Source: Thereva unica
Lineage: Eukaryota > Arthropoda > Insecta > Diptera > Therevidae
NCBI GenBank assembly: GCA_949987705.1
Contig: OX465283.1
Coordinates: forward strand, 95,343,813 to 95,407,812
Length of the DNA: 64,000 bases
Reading direction: 5' to 3'
Below, piece by piece: positions 20,678 to 30,285 of the stretch. Every line of letters starts with the position of its first letter. Position 1 is the first letter of the stretch. Both the position numbers and the translations under genes were made by a program. Below the pieces are notes generated by a model, which was not told the origin of the DNA, ran no database searches, and worked only from the letters and a program-made list of their open reading frames with translations.

Positions 20678-23600
20678 ATGGAACCACTGGCAGAATCACA
20701 AGGCAAGGTTGGGGGAGAGATCGAGCAGCTTATATCCAACTACAGGAAGACTCCAACCGAGCGCAGAACACTGAAATACTGCCAAGACAAACTGCAATGT
20801 TTGCAGGCTGCTTGGGAGACATTTCAGCAAACAGATAGCGCGATCAGGAAACTAGAAGACGTACCATTGAGCCATGCATATTTCAAGAAGGAATATTTCG
20901 ACGCCATAAAGAAGTTATACCACAAATACTTTGAGATCATCGGTGCCAACATAACCGAGCTCAAAGATGCAACATCGTCACAACCCCCAGGGCCCATGTT
21001 GGACTTGCAATTGGACGACGAGGAAAACGACCATGAAGCTGAAGAAGGTGCTAAGGCATATCAACCATCTAAGGGGGCCATCAAGAAGTTAATCAAAACA
21101 GGTCAACCGGCTGCTAATCATACAGCAGCTCCCGAGAATAATACAGAGAATAATGACCAAATTGTGAAGCTGATAAGGAGGCAAGGGGCGATCATGCAGT
21201 CACTTGATCGGCTTCTGACACAAACACTTGCGGACAGACAAGTGCAACCCAAGCAGTACTCGGAGCTACAATTAAAATCAATTGACGGCTATTGGGCTCA
21301 GGTTGAGCAGTACCACCAAACTATTTGCGAACTAAGCGATGACCCACAGGCAGTCGGCTATAATATGGAGGCATACCTTCAATTGGAGCAGTTGGTCCAA
21401 GCAGGAATATTGCACTTAACACAAAAATTGGAAGTGCAGGATGTACCTCAGCAAGTTACCACGCAGCAATACTCCACTTCAATTAACCAGCCAAGTATGA
21501 TGCAGCTTCCCAAGATCAGCATCCCGAAATTCGACGGCGATTACCTAAAATGGCGCCAATTTCATGACCTTTTCAACCAAATGGTAAATAACCAGCAGAT
21601 GGGAGGATGCCAAAAGCTTTGGTACCTTAAGACCAATTTATCTGGGGAAGCAGAGCGTCTCATAAGACATTTTACCATAACCGACGAGAACTACGAGGCT
21701 GCATGGGATATGCTAAGAGATCGATACAACAATACCAGATTACTTGTGACCGCACTTCTAAACAAGCTTCTGGCACAGCCGGTGCTCTCTACAGAAAGCG
21801 CGGCTGGGATAAAATCCTTACATGATGTAACTCAAGAATGCCTGCTAGGCCTTCAAAATTTAAACATATCTACTAATGATTGGGATCCATTATTGGTACA
21901 TCTCTTAATCAAAAAGCTCGATAGAAATACTCATAGCCTATACGAGCAATCATTAAAGGAACCCAGGAATCTTCAGCCAGTAAAGGAACTACTGGAGTTC
22001 TTAGAGACGAGGTTTCAATCACTGGAGGCTTTAGGTAACAAGGGCAGACACCATGAGGCACACCAAGTGCGGCAGTCGACAGTTAAGGCGCTATCATCAA
22101 CTTCCAGTGTACCACATAGTTGCAGCATATGCAAGGCCAGCCACCCGTTATATTTCTGCAAGGAGTTCCTCCAGTTATCTCCGAACAACAGACTCAATTT
22201 AGTAAGAAGAAACAAACTTTGCGTTAATTGCCTCAAACCTGGGCATGCAGCTGCTGTTTGTAGCCTAAGGAGTTGCAAGAAATGCAACAGCAAACACAAT
22301 TCACTTCTTCATATAGATAGAAACACCAATAGTGTGCCAGCAGTAAAGAATATACCAGTAAACCAATCAACTACTTCAGAGGCAGCAGCTAAGCCAGAAA
22401 ACAAGACAGACAATTATTTCACTCTTGCTACACAAAACAATATGAGAGGAAGACGTTATGTACTATTAGGCACCGCCATGATAAATATCAGCATCGGCAA
22501 GGGCCTAACAATATCCTGCAGAGCTATACTAGATTCCGGCTCCCAGGTGAACGTTATTACCGAAAGAGTTTGTAAAAAACTTGGATTAACTCATCGACCG
22601 GCAGATACAATTATCGAAGGCATTTGGGAAATGAAGCAGAGAGCTCAAAAAAGAGTAAACTTACTGATGCAATCAACAACCTCAGGGTTCTCAAGACGTT
22701 TAGAGGCATTAGTGGTACCACAAATTATAGCTCCTCAACCAGCCGAGGAGATAGACACCAGTTTATGGGACATTCCAAAGAACATACCTCTTGCAGATTC
22801 TACATTCAACCATCGTGCAGCAATTGACGTATTGGTCGGAGCAGAATTCTACCATGAACTTTTATCTGTCGGCCAAATAAATTTAGGCAAAGGATTGCCA
22901 GTACTACAAAATTCTGTCTTAGGATGGATCGTCGCAGGAAAGATAGATGGAATGACACAACCCAAATCATTTTGCGGAATTGGAGGCAATCATGATATCA
23001 ACAGCACCATAGAACGATTCTGGAAACTGGAAGAAGTTGACACTTCTCACGCCGCTTTGACACCTGCCGAAAAACGCTGCGAAGAGCACTTCATCCAGAC
23101 CGTTAGAAGAAGCTCCGAAGGTCGCTTCATAGTAAAGTTACCCTTTAACCAAGATCCAGCGCAGCTGGGTGAATCGATCGACATTGCACTTAGAAGATTC
23201 ACTTCACTTGAGAAGAAGTTAAGCCGACATGAAGACCTTAAATTGGAATATACGAAGTTCTTGGATGAATACTCTCAACTAGGGCACATGCAAGAAGTGC
23301 CTATTAGATCAATCCGTCACCCATACTACTTTCTCCCACACCATTGTGTCTTGAAGCCAGAAAGTAGCACCACCAAACTCAGGGTAGTGTTTGACGCATC
23401 GTGTAAAACATCAACCAATTTATCATTAAACGATGTTTTAGCAACAGGACCTACCATCCAGTCGGAACTCTTCTCCATATTGTTACGGTTCCGACTACCC
23501 AGGTTTGTCTTCACGGCAGATGTAGAAAAAATGTTCCGGCAAATCGAAGTGGCTGAGGAGGATCGCAAATACCAACTAATAGCCTGGAGAAAAGATCCTA

Positions 23601-26600
23601 GCCATTCTATGAAATTCTACCAGCTCAACACTGTTACTTATGGCACAACATCAGCACCATATTTGGCAACGAAGTGTTTACAAAGACTAGGCCAAGATAA
23701 CGCGAATAGATTTCCTTTGGGCTCCAAGGCCATACAGAACGACTTCTATGTAGATGACTTGATGACCGGAGCCGACAGCTTATCAATGGCACTCGCCATC
23801 CAGGAGGAAGCAATAAAGGTGTTACAACAAGGACAATTTAAACTAAGGAAGTGGTGCGCGAATCACCCACAATTACTAATGGGTATACCATCCAACGATA
23901 CAGAAGTCCAAATAAACTTCAAGGATGGATCATCTGAGGAACAAGTCAAGACGTTGGGCTTAACATGGATGCCTAAATCAGACTCTTTCTGTATAAAGGC
24001 AACATGGAACGAAAACGACAATGTCACCAAGAGAATAGTGGCCTCTAACATTGCACACTTATTTGACCCCTTGGGCATAATGGGACCTGTTGTGATTATC
24101 GCCAAGTTATTCTTACAACGATTATGGGAATTGAAACTAGACTGGGACGCCGCCATACCTCAAGAGATGCACACCCGATGGATCAGATTCAGAGAAGGTA
24201 TGAGGAGCCTGAATAACATCAAATTCCCACGACACATATTCAGTCAACAAGTTCCTGCCACAATCCAAATGCATGTATTCGCCGACGCATCGGAACGAGC
24301 TTACGGTGCAGCAGTTTATCTCAGATCCACATTTGGCACCAACTGTATAAGAGTAGCACTTCTATGTGCTAAATCGAGAGTAGCTCCTGTCAAGAAGATA
24401 ACTCTTCCTCGTCTTGAGTTGTGTGCTGCGAAACTTGCCTCCGAACTAGCCAAACGAGTTAAGGAGGATTTAAAATTACAAAACTGCAAGACATTCTACT
24501 GGACTGATTCTGAAATTGTCCTCAACTGGTTGAACTCTGCGTCATCATCCTTCCAGAGCTTTGTTGCTAATAGGATAGCAGCAATCCAGGAGTTATCTGA
24601 AGCCAATCAATGGCGACATGTAGCCTCAAGGCAGAATCCGGCTGATGTATTATCCAGAGGTCTTGCTCCCGAGAAATTAGAAGGCCACGCGTTATGGTTC
24701 CACGGACCACCGTTCCTGCATGGGAAGGAATCCATTTGGCCGGCACAATATGTTCCTGCAGCGAGCGATTTGGAGAAGAAAAAAACAAAGATTACAATCC
24801 CAGTAAGCATGGTTGCAGGACTGGTTACCAAAACCATCAACCATCGTAATTCCTTTAGCCATATGCAGAGGGTTACGGCTTACGTTCTTAGATTTGTAAA
24901 GAACTGTAAGTGCAAAACAGAACCAGATAGAAGCAAAGGGCAGTTAACTGTAAATGAGCTAGAAGAAGCGCTAATTGTCCTTATTAAGGAAACGCAAGCT
25001 GAAACATTCAAGGAGGAGCTTCAGCAATTGAAAAAGTCAGCCATCGTACACAACGCAAGTCCCATCAGCAGCCTCAGCCCATTTATTGATGAGAATGGGA
25101 TTATACGAGTAGGAGGAAGACTCGAGGAAGCCAACCTACCTTACGATACAAAGCATCCAATGCTATTACCTTACGCACATAGCACCACAAAGATGCTGAT
25201 GGAACATTTACACCATAAAAATTCACATGCAGGCGCCCAGAACTTACTTGCAATAACACGAGAGAGGTTTTGGCCTTTAAAAGGTAAAACAACTGCAAGA
25301 TCAACAGTCCAAAACTGCTTGCGATGTTCACGAGCTAAACCAAAATTACTTGCACAGTTTATGGGAAATTTGTCACAACAGCGAGTACAACCCGCAAGAC
25401 CATTTGTAAACGCTGGCGTGGACTTCTGTGGTCCGTTCTGGATCCACTACAAATTAAGAGGGAAGCGTCCACATAAATGTTACGTAGCAGTGTTTTGTTG
25501 TTTCGCCACCAAAGCTACGCATCTTGAGGTCGTTAGCGATCTAACAACAGCAGCTTTTATCGCCGCCCTCCGAAGATTTACCAGTAGACGCGGTAATTGT
25601 CGCAATCTATATTGCGACAATGCCACAAATTTCGTAGGAGCAAAAAATCAACTAACGGAGTTACGAGATTCGGTGTATTCCAAGGACTCAGAAGAAAAGA
25701 TTACCACATTCTGTACAGGAAATGGCATAGATTTTCATTTTATTCCTCCAAGATCACCACATTTTGGCGGATTGTGGGAGGCAGCGGTGAAGTCAGCAAA
25801 ACATCTGTTAATAAGAACAGTATCAACGGCATCCCTCACATACGAGGAATTGGAGACAGTGATAGTAGAGATTGAGGGGATTCTGAACTCTAGACCACTA
25901 ACCGTACTCTCGGAGAATCCAGACGATCTTTCGGCTCTTACTCCCGGTCACTTCCTCATAGGTGAACCGTTGACAAGTGTTATTGATCCTCAGGCCGAAC
26001 AAACCAAGGTCACTCTGCTACAGCGATGGAAGCTAGTAACCCACCTAAAGACACAATTCTGGCATCGGTGGACTAGAGAATACCTTCATGAACTACAACA
26101 CAGGTATAAATGGAAAAATCGATGCCAAAACGTCCAACCAGGCATCATGGTTGTGCTCCAAGAAGATAACCTTCCAGTATTAAGCTGGCAACTAGGAAGA
26201 ATCCTAAAAACCATTAAGGGCCAAGATGGTTTAGTTAGAGTCGCAGACGTAAAGACCGCATCCGGTGTCTTAAGACGCCCAATACATAAACTGGCACCAT
26301 TGCCAATACCGTCTGAAGTGGACACAGTGACCGTTTCAGATTTGAAGACGGACCAGGAAGACTCATCCCCAATTGGATCAATGGATTCCCGAGCTATTAT
26401 GGCAGACATTCAGCCAGAACCTATCGCATCTGGTTCTGCTCCACAACATCAGCTAGAACCTCTGGCGAGCGTCTCAGAACATCCATCATCACGACCGAAA
26501 CGCCGACGGGTTTCAAGGACTGCTCTAACCTTATCATTGTTAGCTTGCTTGATCTTTCCTGTAATGGGCTCCACAAGTCCTGTGGCCATAACTCCATTTG

Positions 26601-28312
26601 AGAACCAGCCTGGAATTTACTTTGAGGGTATGGGCCCAACCCACTTAATATCACATGAGTGGAACTTAGTCATCTATTATAATATGACGAGTTATTGGCG
26701 AGAGTATCATAATATCGGTTACGGGATCGAGAGACTAAAGCACATATGCAGTAGAATGACAGATCAATCGCAATGCAATTCTACAAACTTTCAATTCAGA
26801 AATGTTTTACAAGGCTTAAAGGATACAAATGAACTGCTTCAATCTCCAACAAATTCAAGGAAGAAAAGAGCCCCACTCGATATTGTCGGGAATATTGCAC
26901 ACTCCTTATTTGGGGTGCTCGACTCCAGCTACGCAGAGGAAATGTCCGAGGTTATAAACAAGGTAGAAGGAAACCAGAAATATCTTCTAGACCTCATCAA
27001 AAACCAAACCACGCTGATTGATTCAACGACGAACATAGTTCGAAGATCATACGACGACATCAACCAACAGTTCGAGGAATTCAATCGCTATGTTAACCGC
27101 TCCCTCAATACCATTGAGGAAGAATTGAAAGAGCAGCAATTAAAGGAATGGCTGAGCTCAGCCTCTCTTAGTCTGATCCTGATGATATCCAACTACCAAA
27201 GAATGCAGAATAGCTTATTGGACCTAATTATCGACACTCACCACGGTAAGATCAACCCTCAATTATTGACACCAAGGCAGCTACAAGAGCAGATAACCAT
27301 TATCAAGGAGCACTTACCTTCAACAGTTCGTCTACCAGGAAGTCAGAACAACTTATTGCAAGTTTACAACCTGATGACAGTACAGGGTCGTTTGGTTAAG
27401 GATCACATCATATTCCGAGCGCGACTACCACTATTCACATATGAACAGTATGAATTGCTGCGCATTATTCCATTACCAATTGTAGCTAATGGAAGCTACA
27501 TAACTATAGAACCCTCAACAAACTACCTCATTATCAACTTACATCGAGATCAATATTACCCGCTATCCGATCAAGAGCTTGCAAGATGCACAAAAATTGA
27601 TTATTCCAGCTACATGTGTCAACAGCATCATCCTATCTACAGAAAAGCGTCCAACGTTAGTATATGCGAAGTGGAATTCTTAATGCATTCTTCAACGCCT
27701 CCAAGTTGTAAATTGGTCCGATCACAGAATCCTCCCAGGTGGATACAACTATTAAATCCAAATAATTGGATTTACAATATGAAGGAATCTACCACCATAA
27801 ACCTCGTATGTGGAAGCGCGGTCTCACAGCAATTACTGAAGGGGCAAGGAATGCTCACGCTACAACCTGGATGCACCATCAAGGACACGGGAACAACAAT
27901 ACAGTCTCACAATCTCTACCCAAGTACCATCAGAACAGCATTCCTGCCGTCACAGAACCTCACGGATATCATCCCATTTTCACAATTAGAAGAACTACTT
28001 CAACCGCCCAGATACCAGCAAACCCTAGAAGAAGACTTCACTAAATTAAAAGAAGACATCAAACAACTTCAAACCGAGGAAGCTAATGGCCTTCAAACGA
28101 CACCGCATCATGTCCATTATTTTAGTTTAGGGTACTTGACAGTCTTTAGTACCTTAGCTGCAATAGGCTATATAACCTGTAAATATGTCAAGAAAAGGCG
28201 TCAGAAAAAACCGCGCATCCCAATACCTCTTCCGAGAAGAAGACATTCCTTAGACATCAACACATCCGACTTTAACATCAACCCAGCGCTAGCAGACGAT
28301 ACACCAGTCTAG
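20678..28312 (+). CDS. BEL/Pao Gag-Pol-Env polyprotein, intact
   Basis: One uninterrupted frame of 2544 codons from the first ATG after the primer site. Domains in order: Gag-like DUF1759 (about 277-450), zinc knuckles (from 483; CVNCLKPGHAAAVC at 515), aspartic protease (DSGS at 619), reverse transcriptase (about 900-1100; YVDD at 1024-1027), RNase H (from about 1200), integrase (HHCC near 1510; catalytic Asp1582, Asp1647, Glu1701) and DUF5641-like tail. An Env-like part follows: hydrophobic leader near 1950, furin-type site RKKR at 2061-2064 followed by a conserved fusion-like region, and a membrane anchor at about 2480-2505 with a basic tail. Fusing all parts in one ORF fits roo-type BEL elements. 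Every catalytic motif I could check is intact, so activity is plausible; expression is unknown. Confidence 0.96.
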   Translation: MEPLAESQGKVGGEIEQLISNYRKTPTERRTLKYCQDKLQCLQAAWETFQQTDSAIRKLEDVPLSHAYFKKEYFDAIKKLYHKYFEIIGANITELKDATSSQPPGPMLDLQLDDEENDHEAEEGAKAYQPSKGAIKKLIKTGQPAANHTAAPENNTENNDQIVKLIRRQGAIMQSLDRLLTQTLADRQVQPKQYSELQLKSIDGYWAQVEQYHQTICELSDDPQAVGYNMEAYLQLEQLVQAGILHLTQKLEVQDVPQQVTTQQYSTSINQPSMMQLPKISIPKFDGDYLKWRQFHDLFNQMVNNQQMGGCQKLWYLKTNLSGEAERLIRHFTITDENYEAAWDMLRDRYNNTRLLVTALLNKLLAQPVLSTESAAGIKSLHDVTQECLLGLQNLNISTNDWDPLLVHLLIKKLDRNTHSLYEQSLKEPRNLQPVKELLEFLETRFQSLEALGNKGRHHEAHQVRQSTVKALSSTSSVPHSCSICKASHPLYFCKEFLQLSPNNRLNLVRRNKLCVNCLKPGHAAAVCSLRSCKKCNSKHNSLLHIDRNTNSVPAVKNIPVNQSTTSEAAAKPENKTDNYFTLATQNNMRGRRYVLLGTAMINISIGKGLTISCRAILDSGSQVNVITERVCKKLGLTHRPADTIIEGIWEMKQRAQKRVNLLMQSTTSGFSRRLEALVVPQIIAPQPAEEIDTSLWDIPKNIPLADSTFNHRAAIDVLVGAEFYHELLSVGQINLGKGLPVLQNSVLGWIVAGKIDGMTQPKSFCGIGGNHDINSTIERFWKLEEVDTSHAALTPAEKRCEEHFIQTVRRSSEGRFIVKLPFNQDPAQLGESIDIALRRFTSLEKKLSRHEDLKLEYTKFLDEYSQLGHMQEVPIRSIRHPYYFLPHHCVLKPESSTTKLRVVFDASCKTSTNLSLNDVLATGPTIQSELFSILLRFRLPRFVFTADVEKMFRQIEVAEEDRKYQLIAWRKDPSHSMKFYQLNTVTYGTTSAPYLATKCLQRLGQDNANRFPLGSKAIQNDFYVDDLMTGADSLSMALAIQEEAIKVLQQGQFKLRKWCANHPQLLMGIPSNDTEVQINFKDGSSEEQVKTLGLTWMPKSDSFCIKATWNENDNVTKRIVASNIAHLFDPLGIMGPVVIIAKLFLQRLWELKLDWDAAIPQEMHTRWIRFREGMRSLNNIKFPRHIFSQQVPATIQMHVFADASERAYGAAVYLRSTFGTNCIRVALLCAKSRVAPVKKITLPRLELCAAKLASELAKRVKEDLKLQNCKTFYWTDSEIVLNWLNSASSSFQSFVANRIAAIQELSEANQWRHVASRQNPADVLSRGLAPEKLEGHALWFHGPPFLHGKESIWPAQYVPAASDLEKKKTKITIPVSMVAGLVTKTINHRNSFSHMQRVTAYVLRFVKNCKCKTEPDRSKGQLTVNELEEALIVLIKETQAETFKEELQQLKKSAIVHNASPISSLSPFIDENGIIRVGGRLEEANLPYDTKHPMLLPYAHSTTKMLMEHLHHKNSHAGAQNLLAITRERFWPLKGKTTARSTVQNCLRCSRAKPKLLAQFMGNLSQQRVQPARPFVNAGVDFCGPFWIHYKLRGKRPHKCYVAVFCCFATKATHLEVVSDLTTAAFIAALRRFTSRRGNCRNLYCDNATNFVGAKNQLTELRDSVYSKDSEEKITTFCTGNGIDFHFIPPRSPHFGGLWEAAVKSAKHLLIRTVSTASLTYEELETVIVEIEGILNSRPLTVLSENPDDLSALTPGHFLIGEPLTSVIDPQAEQTKVTLLQRWKLVTHLKTQFWHRWTREYLHELQHRYKWKNRCQNVQPGIMVVLQEDNLPVLSWQLGRILKTIKGQDGLVRVADVKTASGVLRRPIHKLAPLPIPSEVDTVTVSDLKTDQEDSSPIGSMDSRAIMADIQPEPIASGSAPQHQLEPLASVSEHPSSRPKRRRVSRTALTLSLLACLIFPVMGSTSPVAITPFENQPGIYFEGMGPTHLISHEWNLVIYYNMTSYWREYHNIGYGIERLKHICSRMTDQSQCNSTNFQFRNVLQGLKDTNELLQSPTNSRKKRAPLDIVGNIAHSLFGVLDSSYAEEMSEVINKVEGNQKYLLDLIKNQTTLIDSTTNIVRRSYDDINQQFEEFNRYVNRSLNTIEEELKEQQLKEWLSSASLSLILMISNYQRMQNSLLDLIIDTHHGKINPQLLTPRQLQEQITIIKEHLPSTVRLPGSQNNLLQVYNLMTVQGRLVKDHIIFRARLPLFTYEQYELLRIIPLPIVANGSYITIEPSTNYLIINLHRDQYYPLSDQELARCTKIDYSSYMCQQHHPIYRKASNVSICEVEFLMHSSTPPSCKLVRSQNPPRWIQLLNPNNWIYNMKESTTINLVCGSAVSQQLLKGQGMLTLQPGCTIKDTGTTIQSHNLYPSTIRTAFLPSQNLTDIIPFSQLEELLQPPRYQQTLEEDFTKLKEDIKQLQTEEANGLQTTPHHVHYFSLGYLTVFSTLAAIGYITCKYVKKRRQKKPRIPIPLPRRRHSLDINTSDFNINPALADDTPV

Positions 28313-28335
28313 TTGAATCACAGATGATTCAACGC

Positions 28336-28344
28336 GGGGGAGGA
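28336..28344 (+). promoter_or_regulatory. BEL polypurine tract
   Basis: GGGGGAGGA directly abuts the TGTTCAG start of the 3' LTR, as expected for the plus-strand primer. Confidence 0.85.
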
Positions 28345-28907
28345 TGTTCAGATCACGCATTTATTTCTTCAGATCACGCATTTATTTTTAAGTCCATCAA
28401 AACCTAAATTTTCCAAAAATATTCAAATTCAAGTAATACAATTTTTTCCCACAAAACAACTTAGCTTCATTACAGTAAAAATTTATTTTCTTGTTAACGT
28501 AGCATTTTTACCACAATACTCTTATCAGTCAGACAGATCATATTACATTAGAACGTAAGAATTTAATTGTTGAATAGGCATTTAAGTTGTCTTTAAAGAA
28601 AAATATTTTTTGTTGTAAATATTAAAATAAGGCAAAAAAAATATGTTAACCAGGTAGTATATAAGTCGAATTTTAAATTAATAAAGACCAGTTGACTTTC
28701 AACTTGAATAAAGCGTTTTTGGTGTATCACCTAAGACATTTTTTTCCCTTCTCGTGCACTAGTAGTGGACTAGGGCACTATTCTACAGCGCATAGGTTTT
28801 GTACCTAGGCGAAAAACCCCAAACAAAAGCGCATAGGTTTGTACCTAGGCGCATTTCCACCATCAACCAAGCGGGGAGAAAAAAGCTTCCCTCGCTATAC
28901 AAAAACA
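28345..28907 (+). repeat. BEL 3' LTR
   Basis: Same length as the 5' LTR and identical except for G at 28768. The following ATATT completes the target duplication. Confidence 0.96.
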
Positions 28908-29325
28908 ATATTTTTAAGTTTCCTTTTTCTCTATAGAGATTTTGGGTTTAAATAGCAGAAAGACATTAAATTGAATTTTTTTCGTTTTTTTAAAAAATAT
29001 TACTGGATACATATTTTTTTATATACAAATTATACCTGTCATTCCACGCACACACACATATATAAATATATATATATATATATATATGCACATTCATATA
29101 CATATACCATTTCACAGTCTATTTGAATTAGATATTAATTCAGTAATTCTTTATTCCGCGATAATTTTAATAAGATTTGTTTATTTTCAAACAAAATCAG
29201 AAAACTTTAATTCTGGTCGCATTTTCATATACAAATTTAGTATAATTGTTGCTTGCCTTTAAGTAAGCATCAGTGTATAGATCGTTACGTAGCGCTACTG
29301 TACTGCAGTTTTTTTTTCGTGATTC
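28908..29325 (+). other. Gypsy element leader, right part
   Basis: AT-rich leader between the BEL insertion and gag, with a short (CA)n/(TA)n stretch near 29045-29090. No separate gene seen. Confidence 0.55.
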
Positions 29326-30285
29326 GTGATGTCAAGAACGGGAGAAAACGTTATGGAACAAGACGTTCCACAGGCTGAGGAGCCCAAACCCGGACCTTCG
29401 GGAGTCGATGCCACTTCGGTATCAAAATTAGACATCCCGAAGTTCTGGGTACACCAGCCCGCCTCTTGGTTTTACCAAGCCGAGATAATGTTTAAGTTGG
29501 CGGGCTGCAAGTCTAACAGTGGAAAGGTCTACAACGTTATGGCCGCATTACCGGAAGAGGCGGTAACGGCGATGCGGCTAAGCACCGTAGACCATTCCAC
29601 CTCCTCATACGAAGAAATCAAACAACACCTGCTCGAGAAGTACGGCACTTCTGAGAAGCGCAGACTCGAGCAGCTGTTGTCAATGCAAGAGCCTGGAGAT
29701 CGGAAACCTTCCGAGTTCCTCCAGGCTCTGAAAGCATTAGCTGGCGGATCGGCGGCGGTCAATGATGACCTGATCCGGAACCTGTGGGAGCGGAGGCTTC
29801 CACAGGTTATCCAAGTCTCATTGGCCACCTCTGCCGACCAAACACTAGCCGGACTGGCTGCTACGGCGGACAAAGTGTGGGAGGTGCTTCCACAAGGAGG
29901 TACCTCATACACGTCCGCCGTCCGCGCAACTCCGGCTAGCACAGAACCAACGTTGGTGTCGCTACAACGCGACATCAACAAATTAACGGCTCAGATGGAG
30001 CAGCTAATCAGCCAGCGTAGCCGAACACCTGCCAAACGGCAGAGCGGCCCTCGTCAGCCCTCGGCCAATCGGCCAACAGGGGCAAACAAACTGCGGGGTA
30101 GCCTGTGCTATTTCCACTGCCGTTATGGTAGTGAAGCACGCACCTGCAAGGCCCCCTGCAGTTTCGGTGGTGGTCAAGACATGTCGGCGAAGAAAAAGGC
30201 CACCACCAACCCTAAAAAAACTAAAGTTGGGGATCGATTCGAGCGAGCATATAACCGGCCGCTCATATCGTTTATTCGTCCGTGA
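29326..30285 (+). CDS. Gypsy (CsRn1-like) Gag
   Basis: A 319-codon frame. [20 protein letters not shown] followed by [14 protein letters not shown] is the capsid-like region of CsRn1/Kabuki-type Gypsy elements. Near the C-terminus [18 protein letters not shown] gives C-X2-H-X9-C-X3-C, the unusual CHCC finger of that clade in place of a CCHC knuckle. The first in-frame ATG pair is at 29326; a second candidate start lies at residue 10. The frame ends 161 bases inside pol, which is in the +1 frame. Gag forms the particle in which reverse transcription occurs. Confidence 0.88.
   Translation: MMSRTGENVMEQDVPQAEEPKPGPSGVDATSVSKLDIPKFWVHQPASWFYQAEIMFKLAGCKSNSGKVYNVMAALPEEAVTAMRLSTVDHSTSSYEEIKQHLLEKYGTSEKRRLEQLLSMQEPGDRKPSEFLQALKALAGGSAAVNDDLIRNLWERRLPQVIQVSLATSADQTLAGLAATADKVWEVLPQGGTSYTSAVRATPASTEPTLVSLQRDINKLTAQMEQLISQRSRTPAKRQSGPRQPSANRPTGANKLRGSLCYFHCRYGSEARTCKAPCSFGGGQDMSAKKKATTNPKKTKVGDRFERAYNRPLISFIRP

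Larger units (their letters stand above)
19961..28907 (+). mobile_element. Complete BEL/Pao (roo-like) retrotransposon
   Basis: LTRs of 563 bp (TGTTCAG...AAAAACA) at 19961-20523 and 28345-28907 enclose primer site, one long ORF and polypurine tract. ATATT is duplicated at 19956-19960 and 28908-28912. The LTRs differ at one position only (A at 20384, G at 28768). All features of an autonomous, recently inserted element are present. It lies within the leader of the Gypsy element. Confidence 0.97.
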
